The position numbers and the translations under genes are program-made. 64,000 nt of DNA from Bryoerythrophyllum caledonicum (taxonomy: Eukaryota; Streptophyta; Bryopsida; Pottiales; Pottiaceae). The notes beneath the pieces are model-generated. The model worked only from the letters and a program-made list of their open reading frames with translations, made no database searches and had not been told where the DNA came from. The stretch's first letter is position 1, and every line of letters starts with the position of its first letter. The DNA is taken from assembly GCA_963971425.1 (NCBI GenBank), contig OZ020515.1, forward strand, positions 37,090,371 through 37,154,370. Reading direction: 5' to 3'. Shown here one piece after another: positions 47,177 to 57,725 of this stretch.

Positions 47177-48077
47177 TCAATGATGTCCGTGGGCATCCCC
47201 TTGATAGTATCTCAATCCACAGTACTTGCACACGTGGGGTCCTCCGCCATCTAGGCTTATGTACTCTATCGGGTGCCCCAAGGCAGGGTCCGTTCCTGCC
47301 ACACCACGCACCGTGCGCCAATCAGCCCACCACCTTGCCTGCCCACATGCTACTGCCAAGCGCATCCCTCATCTCTCACCTCCCAGTTGTTACATCTACA
47401 CATAGAGCTTGCGGCTCGCAATGCACACGACAGCAGGGCCCACATCGACAACATCACATGCTCAAACCAGGGGCGTACCTCCTTCGCACGCCACCACACG
47501 GGCGTCCACCTTGATCGGCGGCACCTCGTTTATCAACTCCATGGGCGACCTCTTATTCTCCGTGTTCTGCTCCACACAACCATTGCCACACCAAACCGTT
47601 AGTGCCCCGCCTCACATTGCCCTACCCACTCCACTCCACGGATAAGGGCAACCATCACATCACAGCCCAATCCTCGACCACGACCACGACCACTCCCATT
47701 CGCGACTACAATCAGGTGCCGCGTCCAATTGCCTAAACCGATCCGGTGCAACAAAACTAGGGCATCCCCGCACAAACCCCTGTTCCTGACCCCACGACGC
47801 GCTAAACCCCACGCCACAGACACAAACTGCACGCCCCAGGCCGATTGCAACGGAAACCACCCCAACCGCACAGCGCAGCAGCCCCACGCACCTGCATCCA
47901 CTTGGCTGTGTGATCGCCGCTCATGAAGCGCAGCAAGCCCGCACCATCAAAGGGAGCCGCGGCAGCTCCTGCGTGCACGGACGCCCACGGCGACGCAGCC
48001 GGAGGCGCCGGTCGGAGGGCGTGGTGGCGGACAGCGGCGGCGGCGACGCGCGCGAGCGAGCGCACAGACCTGGCCAT
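47177..48077 (-). CDS. NDUFS6: NADH dehydrogenase (complex I) iron-sulfur protein 6, mitochondrial
   Basis: Zinc-binding accessory subunit of mitochondrial complex I, needed for late assembly of the peripheral arm in other organisms. Exons 48077-47892, 47566-47479 and 47295-47177 join in frame with GT-AG introns to give 130 aa. The first 45 residues (MARSVRSLARVAAAAVRHHA, Arg/Ala-rich, no acidic residues early) are a typical mitochondrial presequence. Then comes the family signature HTAKWMQ (56-62), SPMELINEVPPIKV (69-82), VACEGG, PALGHPIEYISLD and CKYCGLRYYQ, ending in a His-rich tail. The four zinc ligands are all present: Cys89, His99, Cys114 and Cys117. Length fits plant orthologs of about 110-130 aa. 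The Gly-rich insert (DGGGPH) and GDAHG before the terminal His pair are slightly unusual. The sequence looks intact and functional, beside transposon-ridden DNA. Confidence 0.93.
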
Positions 48078-50149
48078 GGCCACCCTCCAATTTCCGAATG
48101 CTGTCCTGTCCCTGTCCCCCTCTCTCTCCCTCCCGAGCCCGCGATCCCTCGCTGTGGCTGCTCTGTGGAATGCCAAAACGATCGTTCAATGGCGTCCCTA
48201 GTACCCCGGGGAAGATTCCCGTTACCCTGGGAAAGATGCCATGAACCCCGGGGAAGATTCTCCTTACCCATCACAGTTTCCGGATATCGCAAGGTGTGCG
48301 TCTCCGTACGGATATCAACATGTATTCGTACGCATACGGTTATTTTTGTACAGAATACTTTCTACCCGTTTGGACCCTGTTTGGTCTGCCCGATGAAGCA
48401 TTGTGACCTTCCATCTTCATGCACGATCAACGATGCAGCTGTTTCTTCCTCGCAGATACCAAGTTCAGGGTTTGGAGGTGCCACCATCACGTTCGCGCAG
48501 CTGCTCCTCGTAGGGTTCGGTATAGACGCCCATTATTTTCTTTCAGAATATTTAACTCACTATTCTAACCAGAACTCTTAACCAGCTGAGCTTCAATGCG
48601 AAAGCTCTCCGAGCACACTGCATTCGCTCTCTTTCTCTCTTCTCTTGTCTGCAAGCTTTGGAATTCAGGTTGGTGTTTGTGATGGCTTTGTTGGTTTGGA
48701 ACAATCCCTGATGTTGTGTGAGTGGTTTGCGTTCTTTGTCCTTGCGATCGCGTGAAGGAGGGTGATGCATTGATGTTGAGGATGATGTACATGATGATCG
48801 GCACGTCTTTCCCAATTCAGTAGAGAATATGTTGTTATGTGCTGTGGTGTAGTATACCTGCTTTGTTCTTGCCTGGTTGTAAGGTTTGATGTAGCAGCGA
48901 TGGCTTTTGATGTAGGGTTTGGAGGCGCCACCATCGCGTTCGTTCAGGACGCTCTTGAGCGGTACCGTAGAATTGTGCCGCACCTCCGTCTTGCTGGACC
49001 TACTTCGTTCGCAATCCATCTATAGCTATCCATGTAACTTCTTATGGAAACTTTGAGTAATTGTACAAACATGATTGACGATTAATTATCTTTCCATTGT
49101 AAAGCTCAAATATGGTGACAAAATGGAGTAGAAGAAGTGGGCATTGCCTACGCATTAACTAGGTCAAGAAGCTTTGAGTTTTTTTTTCATGTATCACCAT
49201 GAATTCTACATTAAAAAGACCAAAATGTGCAAGTAGGTACATAGAGTATTGTTTACATACCACGTACTTTTGTGTAGGTTTCTTTAGACACTATTTGGCC
49301 AAAGGCAAAGATGGAGGTAAAAGAGTAAGAAGTAGAAATAAAAGTAATGAAAATTAAATGATAAAGATCCTTGTTTTAGGGTCTATTCACACCTGGAGGT
49401 ATGTACCTTCCATTGGTGGTTCCTATTTTCATTTTATCTCGAAACTTGTAGACCTATTCATACTAGTTAACTGAGAATTGGTTTGAGTAGTTTCCATCCA
49501 TTGCTGTGAGGGGTGGTAGGAATGAAGGCATTCGCACTCCAACCACTATTTGCATGGTCATTAGCTATTTCCTTCTGACACATTGAAGAGGAGATTCGGG
49601 GACAGATCTAAAATTGTGGGAATTGTTTATCCATGCATCATGCACTAAAAACAAAACCCATACTTGACACTTTAAGTTGCTACAGTGTTGGCAAATATCC
49701 TAAGGTGACCTTCAAGGCTGAAATTGGTACCTCTCACCTACTTGCGATGATTGGTGGATCAAAGAAGTGAGAGACTGATTATTTTTGGTCCTTGAACCAT
49801 TGAAATTTTCACTGAGTGGGAGTATTGGAATAAGTTTGAAGACCTTCACGTTTAGTGAGAGATTATATGGACGTTTAGTTAGAATCTCTTGACGTGTTAG
49901 TAAGGTTTCCTCATATTTGTGCAGTGACTATTCAGTGGTTGGAATGTTCAGGACGTTGGTCGTCGTCTTTAGCCGTGCGGTGAAGAGACTCTTGTAGTTA
50001 GTTGTGTTTGTGTCGTTTCATGTTCTTGTCGTTTTGCTGCTCTACCATGAGTACGTGTGTATTGAAGTTCAGTAATAAGAGCAAGAATTTCCGATATACC
50101 TTAAGGCCCTTTTCTAGTGAACCTAGAGATGCGCACAGAGAGGATGGTT
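48078..50149. other. 5' flank of NDUFS6 and intergenic DNA
   Basis: The region to about 48.25 kb is GC-rich and contains a CCTGTCCC/TCTCTC leader-like tract plus repeated CCCCGGGGAAGATTC phrases. The phrase TTTGGAGGYGCCACCATC occurs twice, at about 48472 and 48918, with a following CGTTCG. Numerous overlapping frames on both strands result from GC bias. No second gene is supported. Confidence 0.4.
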
Positions 50150-50400
50150 ATGAAGGTTACTCTGTCGGGTATGATGCATTCCCTATGCACCTGCTTGTAG
50201 AGCTTCTACGCTTTGCGTACACGGTCAGCATCATGCTCCAGGTGACCTTATCCTTCTCTGGTTCCGTATTGAAAACTCGGGCCGGTAGGGAGCCGCGTTT
50301 CATGTACATGTTGAACAGCGCGTTGAGGACGAAGGTGGTGGAAATTATCATGGCCTTCTTCATGTGCGTATGCACGTACTTTCCTTGGGTGATGCATCAT
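50150..50400 (-). pseudogene. PPR protein fragment
   Basis: The minus strand reads GKYVHTHMKKAMIISTTFVL, then NALFNMYMKRGSL, ARVFNTEPEKDKVTWSMMLT and VYAKR, an S/L-type pentatricopeptide repeat unit like those of plant organelle RNA-processing proteins. Only about 75 residues are open. A stop precedes it, RSSTSRCIGNAS departs from the repeat, and no further repeats follow. It looks like a gene scrap moved by a transposon or left by deletion. Confidence 0.7.
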
Positions 50401-51995
50401 GTCTTAGAGGTTGGTTGATTGCCGAAGCGAGCAGACGTAAGCGTAAGCGTCTGGGTTGACTCAACATTGTCCTAAAATGTGGAGCGCGTTCCCGGGTTTT
50501 ACTGCCAATCAAATGTCTTCCTTTCGTCTAGCTTGGGTCTCCCTGAAAACCTCTCTATTCAGTAAACTAAATTTCCTCTGAAACTCAAAGTGCATCTGTT
50601 GACGCCGATTGTCATAAATGTCTATATCAATAAAGCCGGCTTTCGTCTTGTGTCAGGAGTGGATGACCTCATTTGCATGACGATTTCTACAATAGAGTGG
50701 TTGCTTTGGAGGGTAGGTATCAGAGGCTGAGCGTATTTGGCAAAAGTATATGTTTGATGTTGGAATCATTTTGTCACCAAGAGATTATATATCATGTATT
50801 TTCTTGTTTTATTATGCGCACTTCCTCGTTCCGTATCATGTCTAGTTGGTGTAGAGAGTTCCCAATTTAGTAAGAGTGTGAAGAGCCTGATCAGAGAATC
50901 ACTGAGGTAGTCGCTTTGTGAAACTGAACAAGAAAGTGCTGCTGATTATTTGTTTTGTGTTAAAATGTCTTTAACTAATTTTAGACAGTGAAGTGTATGA
51001 GTGCCGATGACAATCGCCTCTTTAGGACGTTAGTTCATTGGACGTTATGCCTTGGCACTTGCACTCAGTTAGAAATACATCAGGGCATGCTCATGAGGGG
51101 CGCCGTCATCTTGCGACACACGCTCGTGAAGGGCTTGACGAAGTCCGGCGGCACCAGGTCATGCCACTCTCCACGATGGATTGCACCATCAAGTCGGCAT
51201 TCCTGGTGTTGATGAAATTCCCGGAATGCTCCTCGTCCCCATGAGCAAGCGGCATCTTACGCCCCATCGTGCTCCGTGTTCTCACAGCCAAGATTGCAAG
51301 AAGATGGGTGCACTCTAGCAAAACTCCACTTAATATATGCAGAATCATGGAAAGGAAAGGCAAAAGCTCATACTCGAAGCAGACTTACATAAGACAGTCT
51401 CGATGACGTTAGCATAAGGTGCTCGCTGTGACGTTGGCATGGTTATGAGCGGCATCAGTAGCACTTGGACGGAGATGACAGGGGTGTTCCTGATCATTAC
51501 CTGTTCACTGTATTGCTGATGACTTATTAGTGCTCCCACCTAGATTTCTAGTCCCAACTGCTCCAAGATGAGGCATACAAATTATTGCTCCAAGATCTGA
51601 CATGGAGAATTTTCTGCATGCTTGGTCGGGCGCTAATCCAACTTCTATTAGCAAAAATCAACTTTCTATAACCACTGTCGTAGTCTAGTGGTTCGTTATT
51701 CTCAAAATTAACGGAAATTAACCTTAAGCAAGCCCACCTTACCAGATCGTTTCCAGGGATTTTTATCGTGCATCAAACTCTTTAAATCTTAACAATAATC
51801 CACACATAATACCTCGGCACATCCCGGAGGATGGCTTCCCCGGTACCTTAGTAACCGGTAACAAGTAACCACATGTGTTTCAGTTAAACTCTATTGAGCG
51901 TCAGAGTAGATTTCCGGTAAGTTTTTACAGTGCCCGGAAAGTCACTACCCTCTGTTCTCGCAGTCCAGAGGCCACAATATCCACAATCTAACCCT
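50401..51995. other. no confident gene
   Basis: A minus-strand frame at 51363-51106 has a plausible middle (HGDEEHSGNFINTRNADLMV) but no recognisable family or start. A phrase GTAGTCTAGTGGTTCG at about 51675 resembles a polymerase III A box, without a B box. Otherwise featureless. Confidence 0.35.
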
Positions 51996-53600
51996 ACACC
52001 TTGAAAGAGTTATAAAGGTCGCAGCCGGTTTACCGGTCTTCACAATCTACCGGGAACTTGTCCCGGTAAACCGGTCACGCAAGCCCGGGTTCCAACTACA
52101 ACCACACCCAATGAATCAAAGCAAGAAGATACAAGACTCACAACAAGTTAGTACTAAGCAAATCATATGAGCAAAACAACCTTCCACGGGGATCGTCGGA
52201 ACTCATCCACTGTAAGGGTAATAATCCCGGTATTTTCCGGACTCAGGCTTAGCCGGGATGTCTTCCGGTGTACCGAGAGAAAGGGGATGTCACCCCCTAC
52301 TCCCCACCAATCCGAACACTTCCCACTTAAGGGAGGCTATCATAAATAGCCGTGGGCTTCCCGGATCCCATCCGATAAAGCAACTCTTTCCGGTCCCACC
52401 GGTGAAAAGTCTAGAGCACAAGTCCCGGACCTCACTCTACCTATCTAACCCGGATATCCTAGCCCCTCGGGATGTCTCTACTCACACTCAATCACTTAAC
52501 ACACAACAAGTCACAATCTTGCACACCTAGCAAAGACACACTAGGAGGACTCAACCTTCTCCCGGTCTATTCACACAAGCTCAACAAAGACTCTAGACAC
52601 AAGCAATGAAGGCAAGACACAAGGAGATCAACAAAGAGAAGAGTACATAACACAAGAGCCCAAGGCCCTTAAGTACACAAAGGCCACTAACTACCCTCCA
52701 AAACTAGATCCCCAAAAGGTGGAAATGGCATCTAAAGAGTGCACTAAAGTCAATAGCTACGCTCCAAAACTAGACCGCAAAAGGACGAAACGGCATCTAG
52801 AAGGTGCACTAAAGTCAATAGCTACCCTCCAAAAGTAGCTCCACTAAAAGACAAAACGGCATCTAGATCCTAAAATCAAGGGTAGCCTGGTCACCGGCGG
52901 ATTACCGGTAGACCGGTAAACTGGAAGACCGGTAGACCGGAAGACTCCCGGTCCGGCGGTCCCGGAACCGGTGAACCTTTTCCTAACAAAAATAAGTAGC
53001 CGAAGAAACCACTCAAGTGGTAGTGACCGGGTGCGCAATGGGGCCCTATCGACATCACTACTCTCACCCTAGTGTGTAATTCTAGCAACTTAAAACGACT
53101 TCTCACCAACCGGTGAGGTAAATCAACACATAACATATAACAAAGATTCAACTGGAAGACTCTTCCGGTTGAGACGTATAGAGATTGTCACCATGTCTGG
53201 AAGTACCAACATGGTCAAGAGAATCCTCCGGGAGGTCTACCGGTAGATTGGGAATATCCACCGGGAGGTCTACCGGTGGAGTGGCGGTGTCCACCGGAAG
53301 GTTGGGTGTATCTATAGATACATGCGGAGTCTCTTTAAGCTCGATTAGTATAGCCGCATAGGACTCCACCAAAGATTCTGAGGTTGAGGAAGGGAGGTCT
53401 ACCAGTTCCTCTCCGATAGAAGTTACCGGGAGGCTTCTTTTTCTCTCATAGACCTTCAAGCCCCACCTTTAGAGGATGGAAAATCCACCTAACTCACCGG
53501 AGAGCCATGTTGTCCCGGGTAGAGAAAATCCTCAAAATGCCTGTACTTCCACCAATCTCCTGATTAACTTGTCACAAACTGCGGTCTGGTCCGGAAACAC
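51996..53600. repeat. CCGGT-rich retroelement-like region
   Basis: Dense short repeats of ACCGGTAGACCGG and 'ccggtaaaccggt', especially 52890-52980 and 53220-53300. On the minus strand at 53459-53148 an ATG frame of 103 codons contains a PVDLP-type repeat (NLPVDTATPPVDLPVDIPNL). The area lies downstream of the LTR-like segment at 54.64-55.14 kb on the same strand and may be its internal region. No polymerase domain was found. Confidence 0.4.
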
Positions 53601-54144
53601 AAGTCTACTGGTCAACCGGTAGACAACTCCGGAACACTTTACTAGAGTATGTGGATATGGGTGTCTCACACATCTAGCAACATACTAACAACACAAGGTC
53701 ACATATAATGATAACGAGGAGAAGACTTTGGAGATAAGGACTTAGAAAGAGGTTCTTCCCGGTTGACCGGGAAGACCAGGAAAAAGATAGGAATTGTGGA
53801 CAAGACCTAAAATGATATGAGGAGGGAGACAACTCAAGATAAAAACTTGCCACAAGGCTAGGACAATCGACAACAACTACACATGTAAACAACACAATGA
53901 GGTCTAGATGAAGTCCCCGGGGAGGACTTTTTCTCTAGACCGGGGAGGATATTACCGGGGAGTCACTCCGGTAGACAAGAGAGGAAAAGACTCACAAACA
54001 AGAAATTCTCACAAACAAAATAAACCCAACATGGGCAAGAGTCACCTTTGTTGTTGCACCCGCAACCTCCTTCCTTTGTCTCTTTTATCTTCTCGCTTCG
54101 GCCACAAATCTCCTCCACTTCCACAAAACCCTAAAATCTCCACC

Positions 54145-54284
54145 AAACCCTAGCTCGCGCACTTCTTCCACCAAACCCTAGCTCGCGCACCTCTTCCACC
54201 AAACCCTAACTTGCGCACCTCTTCCACCAAACCCTAGCTTGCGCACGTCTTCCACCAAACCCTAGTCCGCGCACCTCCAAGACA
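54145..54284. repeat. 28-bp tandem repeat with telo-box core, 5 units
   Basis: Five units starting AAACCCTAGCTCGCGCAC followed by TTCTTCCACC (54145, 54173, 54201, 54229, 54257), with one to three changes each. Each begins with AAACCCTA, the plant telo-box. Confidence 0.9.
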
Positions 54285-54384
54285 CTTGAAAAGCCTCCTC
54301 TCCTTCTTCTTCTTCCTCCTTGTTGCACCACCTCTTCTTCACTCTTTTGACTACTTCTTCAAACCCCAACTTCAAAAAGACAAA

Positions 54385-54386
<2 letters not shown>

Positions 54387-54425
<39 letters not shown>
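54387..54425. repeat. (AG)n microsatellite
   Basis: About 19 AG units, followed by a purine-rich stretch with G runs to about 54570. It probably lies in the transcribed part of the LTR-like element on the minus strand. Confidence 0.95.
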
Positions 54426-54427
<2 letters not shown>

Positions 54428-54639
54428 CTATGTGAGAGAGAGAACTAGATAGAGAGATAGAGGAGAAAATTTGAGGGGGGGGGAAGATCTTTAGAGAAGA
54501 AGGGGGAGGAGAGAAGAGTTCTGGAGGGGGGAAAGAGTTTCTGGAGAGGACAAGTGAAATTTCGGGGAGAGAGAGGCCGACCATGACGGCTGGAGATACC
54601 CGGGATGCTGCCCGGGTACCCGGGTATCAGCCCATACCC

Positions 54640-55135
54640 GGGTTGGTACCCGGGCTAGTTCATACCCGGGCTGATACCCGGGTATGTTTTTTTTTTTTTT
54701 TTTAAATTAAATTTTTTTTTGAAATCTTTTTCTTTCTATTTCTTTTTCTTTTATCTTTTTCTTTTTTGTCTTTTCTTTTCTTTTCTCTACCACTACTACT
54801 AATTCAAACAAGAATTAGCATCTAGAAGAACTCAACTACTTCTAACTACCTTCTAAACTCAACTAGTTAATTTAGATTTAAGTGGTGATTTTAGACTTAC
54901 GTCCCGGGACTCTTTTGAAATTGTTTCCCGGGACTTAAATTAGTGATTTTAAGACCCGGTTTTATCACCACTATAAACCTAATTAACTACTTAAGCATTT
55001 CTCTATTTTCTCTATTGGCTATCTAATCTAATTTCACACAATACTAACTATTTTTCTAGTTAACTAATACTAAAAACCCTATTTTAACTAATTTTTTTGG
55101 TAGGGGCGACCAAGTGGGAGTTTTAGACTCCCACA
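54640..55135 (-). mobile_element. LTR-like segment (family shared with 18.34-18.78 kb)
   Basis: On the minus strand it starts TGTGGGAGTCTAAAACTCCC at 55135. It continues through CCCCTACCAAAAAAATTAG, GTGGTGATAAAACCGGG and TTTAAGTCCCGGG to a poly-A tract and then several CCCGGGTA-type inverted units (54600-54690). This is the same block order as at 18.34 kb in the opposite orientation. The start carries its own short hairpin (GTGGGAG/CTCCCAC). A long terminal repeat is the likely identity. The partner LTR was not found. Confidence 0.55.
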
Positions 55136-55292
55136 ACCACATCAATATTCAAACCTCAAAACCAGAAAACAACACGAAGGGCATGGATACATCAAGGTTG
55201 GATATGAGTGACCAGCACAGCTCCGATTCCATTTCCTTCAAAAACATTCTTACAGACTCAGGATAACAACCATATATTGCAGATCAGATCAC

Positions 55293-55626
55293 CTACAGAG
55301 CGACAGGAGCGCCGAACTCGAGCTTGAAGGTGAAATTGGTGTCATCGGTTGTGGCATCTGCGAACTGGATCACAACGGGCCTCATGACCAGATCACAGCA
55401 TGCTCATGAGCATAAGGGTAGTAATACCGAGATAGAACGGAAAGAAAGTAAAGCTGAAGCAAAACGCAAAACTCTCAGAACGTAAAACTGAAGCCAAGAA
55501 ATCCACCCACAATATCCAATAAAATAAAACAAATTAGCAAGTTAAAATATTCTTCCACGCCTACTTCGCTGTAGCACGTGCCATGGTATAAACTCACTCT
55601 TTCATTGTCTCATGCTCTTCCAGACC
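55293..55626 (-). CDS. possible last two exons of an unknown gene
   Basis: Exons 55626-55598 and 55380-55293 (minus) join in frame at GT-AG sites to read GLEEHETMKEPVVIQFADAT and then NFTFKLEFGAPVAL before a TAG. The composition and the clean splice sites look like a genuine C-terminal end. Coiled-coil remnants at 56.0-56.55 kb on the same strand could be upstream exons, but I could not link them. Function not recognised. Confidence 0.3.
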
Positions 55627-55983
55627 CTGCATGCGGAAACAGTATCCAGAGATTGTTTTGTTACATTCTTCATGTGCATTCAGTTTGTGAAGTATTGTGG
55701 TACAATCTTATTTGCATCGTCGAAATTTCAACGTCCTTCCAGATGACGGGATGTTAGGTCAATACCTTTAACCTTGGTAGAGGTGGTTGTAAGGGAATAG
55801 AGAAGTTGTAAATAGTGAAACTACATGTTTTGATCCTTCGGAAGACTTTACGAACTTACCATGTGGGATCCTGGAAGGCCTAAGGCTGAATATGTTGTAG
55901 AAGTTTAACTTTGAGCATAACATAAGGAGTGTAATATATTATAATTTTGCTAATCTCTCTAACTGACTAGGCTAACACCGATT

Positions 55984-56226
55984 AGCAAGATGAACACGAC
56001 AAGACAGTCACCGAATTGCACGATCAACGCAAGAATTCGGACAAACTGCTCATCCAGAAATACGAGAAAATTGTCAATGACATGGAAGAAGCGCCCTTGT
56101 AGGACGTTGCCATTGGCTTTTCCTTCCTACAGGGCGCTTCCTCCATGTCTTTGACAATTCTCTCGTATTTCTGCACAAGTAGTTTCTCCAAATTCTTGGG
56201 TTCATCCTGAAATTCGGTGACTGTCT
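55984..56226. repeat. inverted duplication of a coding segment
   Basis: The plus strand at about 55990-56098 encodes KTVTELHDQRKNSDKLLIQK and then YEKIVNDMEEAP. The minus strand from about 56226 to 56128 encodes KTVTEFQDEPKNLEKLLVQK and then YERIVKDMEEAP. Two copies of one exon-like segment of about 100 bp therefore face each other, about 30 bp apart. Confidence 0.85.
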
Positions 56227-56272
56227 TCTCGTGTTTAGCTTGCAATTTGGTGACGATCTTGTGTTTCTACAT

Positions 56273-56575
56273 TTACTGATCCCAAGAATTAACTACGTCG
56301 TGGAACCCTGTGCGCTCTTGGAAAAGTTGGCTTGTCGTCTCCATTCCATCGTTGACTTTGATGAGCACAACCCGGAGTAGATCTTCTTGTCTCTTTCTGG
56401 TGAAAGCAAGGTTGCGCAAGGTCTGCTCACCTTCTTTCAGCACCTGCATTACGACACTCATCACCTCGGCCTGCTGCCCAGGAATCCGTTGTTGAGCACC
56501 GTTAAGCACCTGAAGGAGGCCAGAGGCTGGTCTTCCAGCGAACTGTGGCAAGCATCAAGGAAACCACACAATTAG
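56273..56575 (-). pseudogene. coiled-coil coding remnant
   Basis: A minus-strand open stretch reading FAGRPASGLLQVLNGAQQRI, then EVMSVVMQVLKEGEQTLRNL and FTRKRQEDLLRVVLIKVNDG up to a stop at 56273. It is helix-rich with charged heptads and probably belongs to the same former gene as the duplicated segment at 56.1 kb. No family recognised. No start or acceptor was fixed. Confidence 0.35.
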
Positions 56576-57350
56576 AATAGCCTCGGCGTTTCTTCCCCAT
56601 TTAATCTATGAAGACTTACCTTTTCGGTGTTCAATTGTTTATTCAGAAACTAGTATATATCGTAGAAAAATATTATAAAACCGATTTGAGATGAAATGGG
56701 GGCTGCCTGCACCCAAACCAAAAATGTGGTCGTGCCTTCACATATGGAATATTAGGGATCATATACATTGGACAAGACTTGTATAGTGATCCTAGAGCAC
56801 TATCATGACTTGTATGGTGATCCTAGAACATCTTGTCTTTGCAGAAGCACACTCAATCATCTACTGAGGTAGAACTACCCAAAACCAACCAGCGACTCAA
56901 TCCCGCTCTTCTGTACACACTCGCCAGATTCTAGGGAGGAAATGTAGCCTATCTTCACATCACTTATTGATTCATTGGTCAATGCAAAGTCATGTAAAGA
57001 CGGGGTTCACTTCCTCCCTGTTGTCTAGGAAAAGGTAAAACACACAGGTTACTAGTTGCGGGTCGGTTTGTAGTCGTCCTACCTATTTCCTTTCACTATG
57101 TGCGAGACATATTGCAATCTGCTCTTTGCTAAACTTCGTGGACATGAGAGGGTGATAACTCACTTATTCTGAACCAACACTTGCGTTGAAAGGTTGGAAT
57201 ACTGATGCCGCATCAGCTAGCCGCTTCTCCCACAGGTACTTTCCTTGACAGTACCCTCCTTGCTCGGAAATAGTTCTTGCCCTTGCGATCCAGATCCAGC
57301 TATGGCCCATGATGGAAACTATTCTGCTACAGTACTACCAACACATCGAA

Positions 57351-57520
57351 GCAGAATGTGAGAACATAATTAACCAAGATGACAGCGGAGTCAATAAAAG
57401 AGATCACCAAGATTACAGTTTTCAGCATTCCTTATGTTACGCTCAGTGCTCAACACTTACAACATTTACTGCCTCAGGCGGGTGGGGATCCAACATGGTA
57501 AGTTCTTAAAGTCTTCCACT
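57351..57520. repeat. direct repeat, copy 1 (pairs with 62671-62830)
   Basis: Shares 'aacataattaaccaagatg', 'gtcaataaaagagatcacca' and 'ttaaagtcttcca' with 62671-62830 in the same order and strand, at roughly 70% identity by eye. The two copies bracket the large palindrome. Confidence 0.6.
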
Positions 57521-57725
57521 CCAACTGCAGTGGAAGCTTCCCCGGAGCTTGCTCATCGTCAAGGAACATTTGCACGCCTGAATCATACATACAAGCCTGA
57601 ATCATACATACAAGCCTGAATCATACACACAAGTGGAGCATGTAAGAGTGCTAGGAGCGCACTGTAACAACAAACGCACAAGATGCTACAAGAAAGTAGT
57701 GAAGTACGAGAGTGTCACATTTGGT

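Noticed and set aside
47802-48581. Several overlapping ORFs of 120-220 codons on both strands
   Set aside because: GC-rich shadow frames around NDUFS6 exon 1. Only the spliced NDUFS6 frame has family motifs.
51675-51690. Possible tRNA gene (A-box-like phrase)
   Set aside because: No matching B box at the right distance and no cloverleaf by eye.
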